Below are positions 59,196 to 64,000 of a stretch of 64,000 nucleotides of DNA, piece after piece. The translations under genes were made by a program, and so were the position numbers. The stretch spans positions 62,111,968 through 62,175,967 of the forward strand of contig OZ023269.1 of the NCBI GenBank assembly GCA_964006375.1. The letters are read 5' to 3'. Below the pieces are notes generated by a model. The model did not search any database, was not told the DNA's origin, and saw only the letters and a program-made list of their open reading frames with translations. This stretch comes from Tillus elongatus (taxonomy: Eukaryota > Arthropoda > Insecta > Coleoptera > Cleridae). Each line of letters opens with the position of its first letter. The stretch's first letter is position 1.

Positions 59196-59952
59196 TGTTC
59201 AGTTAACCGAGATATATAAAGTGATCCCTTGTGTTAAATCAGTATCTTTAACAACAGCCACCATAATATGAGTGTTTTGCCGAAATCCACCACAAAGAAG
59301 TTTGAACTTTTCAAAACTCATATCGGGAGTTACATGATCATCATACACAAGACTAATTTCATATTCAACTCATTGATCGTTGTTGTCCTTACTTAGTGAA
59401 ACTGTACCATACTACTGGCTTCACAGTGAGGCCAGAGAAGTGATCTCCAGTCTGTATGTAGTAATTTCATCTTGTTTAAATAAAACTATGATGTCAGAAT
59501 TATCACGCACCAACTGTTTCGGACACAAGTAGAAACTGTCAATGTCTTAATATCTACACATACAAATATACGATTTTATTTTATCTTGCTTATCACAGGC
59601 TATATCATCTATATAAAAATTTAATTGCTCTTTTCATGTTCTGGATTTAATATCTCTTCGCTTTCACTGTATAGATAGTATCCAACACCTTTTGTATCAC
59701 ACAACACCTCCTTTAACATGCTATATTTAGGCTCATATATAAAGGCTTTGAGTATACGTATACGTTTTCAAATTTTAAGCCGATGGGGCAAACAACAAAT
59801 TTAACATAATATTTGTTAACCATAACCACTTGGACCACATATCAAACTTCTAACTGAAACTGAAACTTGGTAAAAGAACTCCATGTCTTTGCTGTTTTGG
59901 GTCATGATGTATGTTTGTGACTGAGGGCTTTTGCGTGTTTTACAATACGCAT
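59196..59952 (-). pseudogene. FtsK/HerA-type packaging ATPase, third composite copy
   Basis: Starts at ATG 59,952 (MRIVKHAKALSHKH) and carries the GPSGYG-then-stop lesion at the P-loop near 59,845, as in P2. The Walker B-like region lies near 59,600 in another frame, and the DHVTPDMSFEKFKLL segment near 59,330. The shared lesion shows that the copies descend from an already dead gene. Confidence 0.74.
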
Positions 59953-60032
59953 CGTTAACTGAAATAAAACTTTGTACGACTGCTACATCCTATATAATTA
60001 CGCAGATATATCATACCTTTTTAACAGTAAAA
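59953..60032. promoter_or_regulatory. Divergent intergenic region, PLA2/ATPase (copy 5)
   Basis: Same conserved gap as the other copies, identical over cgcagatatatcatacct. Confidence 0.45.
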
Positions 60033-60209
60033 ATGTTGGTGTGTCAAGGTGTAGCTCTTGCTGACACAGTCATCAAAAAATTACCTGTTGAGCTGCACGT
60101 ACCTGGCTATCAGATTTGTGGCCCAGACATTAAACTTAAAGAACGTTTTACGAGTAATCAAGGCATCAATAATCTAGATCGTGCTTGTCTCTCAACAATC
60201 ACGATCTAG
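60033..60209 (+). pseudogene. PLA2-domain fragment, least damaged copy
   Basis: Open from ATG at 60,033: VALADTVIKKLPVELHVPGY, then QICGPDIKLKERFTSNQGIN, then NLDRACLSTITI and a stop. The calcium-loop C-G-P is intact. The frame ends just after DRAC, where the family would continue with its catalytic His-Asp; the hairpin at 60,173-60,210 marks the joint. Confidence 0.75.
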
Positions 60210-60210
60210 A

Positions 60211-60295
60211 GGATTGATGTTGTATAATCATGATGTATACCAAAACTATAATACCTATAATGTGGTCACTTATGTTTACAATTTTTAAATAAAAG
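60211..60295 (+). pseudogene. Protease C-terminal scrap, third composite copy
   Basis: Reads NHDVYQNYNTYN and a decayed end. The catalytic cysteine region (tgtggtcac in the 10.3-kb copy) reads gtggtcac with a base lost. Confidence 0.58.
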
Positions 60296-60394
60296 ACTTA
60301 AACAGTAGTCTCTGTGTTTCAGCCATTGCGCGTATGCTTGCTTTCAATGGCGCTGGAAATATTTCCACCTTTAGTGTTAAAACCACACTTTCAT

Positions 60395-61030
60395 TAATCG
60401 CTCGCGCTTGCAAACTTTTACAGATATAACACTATATATAGAGCGTGGGTGTAAAAAAGTTTCACTATTTTTCTGCCGTGAGTGGTGAAAACAGTCGACT
60501 AGAAATAATTATTCCTGATGGTTTGTATGAAATTAGTGATACCGATAAATACATTCAGAATGAACACTGTGTCTTACATTAAAGATAAACACCAGTACCC
60601 TGTAGTAGAGAATCACATCGACGTGGTAAAGCTGTTTTCGCTAAAAGCCAACAACAACGCTTATAATGTGAGATACCATGTGAGTATCATATAGACTTTT
60701 CTACCGATACTTCAATAGCACCAATATTGGGGTTTTTTAAACGTCTTACCGCTGGTAAACTCTATGTTTCCGATTTACCGGTGGAAATTGTGGGAGTGTA
60801 ATATTGTGGATGGTACTTACCACGACGGCAAACCTACGCATACAGTATATGAGTATACTCCTATGGTAAATCCAGGTTATGCGGTTGATATAAAACCATA
60901 TAATAAGGTTTTTATGCCTCTTACGACATTATGGATCAGAATTCAGTACCTGTGACGTTTCAAGGTGATATCATTGTGATATTGGCATTGAGACAGAGAC
61001 CACCATATTATATTGATTATAAATCAAGCC
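60395..61030 (+). pseudogene. Penton-like protein, third composite copy
   Basis: RLEIIIPDGLYEISDTDKYI near 60,500, TVSYIKDKHQYP near 60,565, then a frame with NPGYAVDIKPYNKVFMPLTT (60,863), a deletion, and VTFQGDIIVILALRQRPPYY ending at YKSS. Frameshifts separate the parts, and a deletion near 60,930 removes the ISHINV strand. Confidence 0.62.
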
Positions 61031-61039
61031 GCCCCAGCT

Positions 61040-61738
61040 TCAGTATCTTCGCTACCTCCATCGTAGGCGATTCCATCTTGGGAACACATGCAGTATCTAG
61101 ATTCATTGGGTACCGATGTTAAGCAAACTACATATATTCGCTGACCCTGTGCACGGCGAGTCAATCAAATGGAAAGAAATACACAGATAGGCTTCTCAAA
61201 CCAGTTCGCTTGCCCATAATGATACCTGTGATTCTGCAATCAACTAACAAGATATTTTTTACGTTTGGTCTTCAACTGTTCTACTAATAAATGGCAGTAT
61301 TGAGACGAGTGGCACGACTGGACATGTACAAGTAACATCTAATCCAGCAGCCCGATTATTGAACATGTGAGAAATCTTGGTATAACAGCAATTCGAACAC
61401 TTTTGGAAGCAAACAGTGATGAAGCAAGAGCTCTAATTCAAGCCGGTTGGCATGCTACTACATGCAATACAATGCTGAAGGATGACCGTCTTTGCTACTG
61501 CATACCTCCTTGCTACATGTGTAATATTTTCAAAGACTATAGAAGCGTGTTTTTTCAGTTAATTGCTGCTACGTATAACTAAAGCCCAGAGCAAAAAAAA
61601 TTGCTTTATTTTGATTGGGGCAGTCAACGCAGATAAAGCATTGAAGTTACATTGAGTACATGGCGCTGCATGTGAAACTTATCCACCACAGCGAAGTTAC
61701 ACGGAATCAATTATTACAGTCGATTGCCCAAAATAAAA
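61040..61738 (+). pseudogene. Capsid protein, third composite copy, truncated
   Basis: Start region ILGTHAVSRFIGYRC (61,075), then RNLGITAIRTLLEANSDEAR (61,370), LIQAGWHATTCNTMLKDDRL, PPCYMCNIFKDYRSVFFQLI (61,505) and YMALHVKLIHHSEVTRN near 61,655. Capsid similarity ends at 61,738 (aaataaaaagatc), before the WETYELP strand, where unrelated sequence begins. Confidence 0.72.
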
Positions 61739-63485
<1,747 letters not shown>

Positions 63486-64000
63486 GTCGGTACTAATTTG
63501 CTCCACTTCAGCGCGAATTCTTTGCTGTAGCTCCTCTAAGTTATTTGGTCTGTTGAAATAAACTTTCGATTTTAAATAACGCTATAGAAAAAAAACGGAT
63601 TCAATCTGGGGAACGCGGCGGCCACTCAATTGCTCCTCGACGCCCCATCAATGTTTCAGGAAATGTGGCATCTAGATATTGACGCACGTCTACACCAAAA
63701 TGAGGAGGGGCCCCGTCTTGCTGAAACCAAATATCTTGATGGGGCACATCTGTCTCGTGACTAGTTGGAAAAATTATTGCCAGAGTGAAAAATTATTGCC
63801 AGAGTGGACGCTAAATCAAATCGCAAGAAATTTAGGTAACGTGCTGTGGTTAGATTTCCTTGAAGAATGTTAAGTCCTATGAAATGCCGTCCAATTATTC
63901 CCATCCACATTCACTTTGCCATGACGTTGACTGTGAGATTTGGGTACCAATTTACTTACTGTAGATCTTGTAGGTGGTGGTCTCTCATGATGTTGTTAGC
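63486..64000 (-). pseudogene. Tc1/mariner-superfamily transposase, C-terminal half
   Basis: Minus strand: IGRHFIGLNILQGNLTTARY near 63,870, then (another frame) DIWFQQDGAPPHFGVDVRQY, GRRGAIEWPPRSPD and a stop near 63,605. The F-Q-Q-D-G-A-P-P-H stretch holds the second catalytic aspartate, and W-P-P-R-S-P-D the approach to the third acidic residue. A tandem 20-bp duplication (aaattattgccagagtg, 63,767 and 63,787) shifts the frame. The N-terminus lies beyond the window edge, if present. Confidence 0.8.

Overview
The window is eukaryotic and almost certainly from an insect. It is AT-rich, holds no recognisable intact host gene, and is packed with insect-type non-LTR retrotransposon pieces (Jockey-like, R1-like, and an endonuclease/RT LINE without RNase H), Tc1/mariner and hAT scraps, a tRNA-derived SINE, a probable LTR, long (TA)n arrays and a ~170-bp satellite. 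The species cannot be told from the sequence. Nearly every coding stretch is broken by stops and frameshifts, so this is a graveyard of mobile elements; the only candidate host coding is one short exon-like ORF near 46.2-46.4 kb.

The main theme is a family of decayed Polinton/Maverick-type (adintovirus-like) elements. Their parts recur in several mutually inverted copies: a retroviral-type integrase (6.3-8.1 kb and 50.4-51.4 kb), an adenain-like cysteine protease (10.2 and 28.5-29.3 kb, plus C-terminal scraps), a parvovirus-type phospholipase A2 domain, an FtsK/HerA-type packaging ATPase, a double-jelly-roll major capsid protein, a minor-capsid/penton-like protein, a DUF8207-like protein, and three recurring unassigned ORFs called ORF-X, ORF-Y and ORF-Z here. 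No protein-primed DNA polymerase B was seen. In the recurring block the order is capsid and penton genes, protease scrap and PLA2 reading one way, then a ~80-bp divergent promoter-like gap, then ATPase and the DUF8207-like gene reading the other way. In three of the copies the last gene is broken at the same point by the same Jockey-like LINE, so the block appears to spread as one composite unit.

Layout: 1-4278 is a palindrome with apparently identical 2.0-kb arms, made of a Jockey-like LINE fused to a second LINE. 4.3-5.7 kb is a mosaic of three LINE types. 6-12.5 kb holds Polinton relics, with an R1-like LINE inserted in the protease gene (13-bp target duplication; the empty site survives at 28.46 kb). 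12.6-24.5 kb is a second palindrome with 4.83-kb, roughly 99.7% identical arms carrying the composite Polinton-Jockey block. 24.5-27.9 kb is flanked by ~0.5-kb diverged inverted repeats. 28.5-36.5 kb holds two more Polinton blocks back to back. 38.08-47.29 kb lies between two inverted (TA)n tracts that share a TAGCTGGAC motif and contains two oppositely oriented ~170-bp satellite arrays, a SINE and a 5'-truncated LINE. 48-54 kb holds a probable solo LTR, a second integrase copy and LINE scraps. 54.3-61.7 kb carries further capsid, ORF-X and ORF-Y copies and a third copy of the composite block. 61.7-64 kb is mostly featureless and ends in a Tc1/mariner-like transposase fragment.

All family calls come from reading translated motifs by eye. 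No similarity search was run, and endpoints of degenerate copies are usually good to a few tens of bases.
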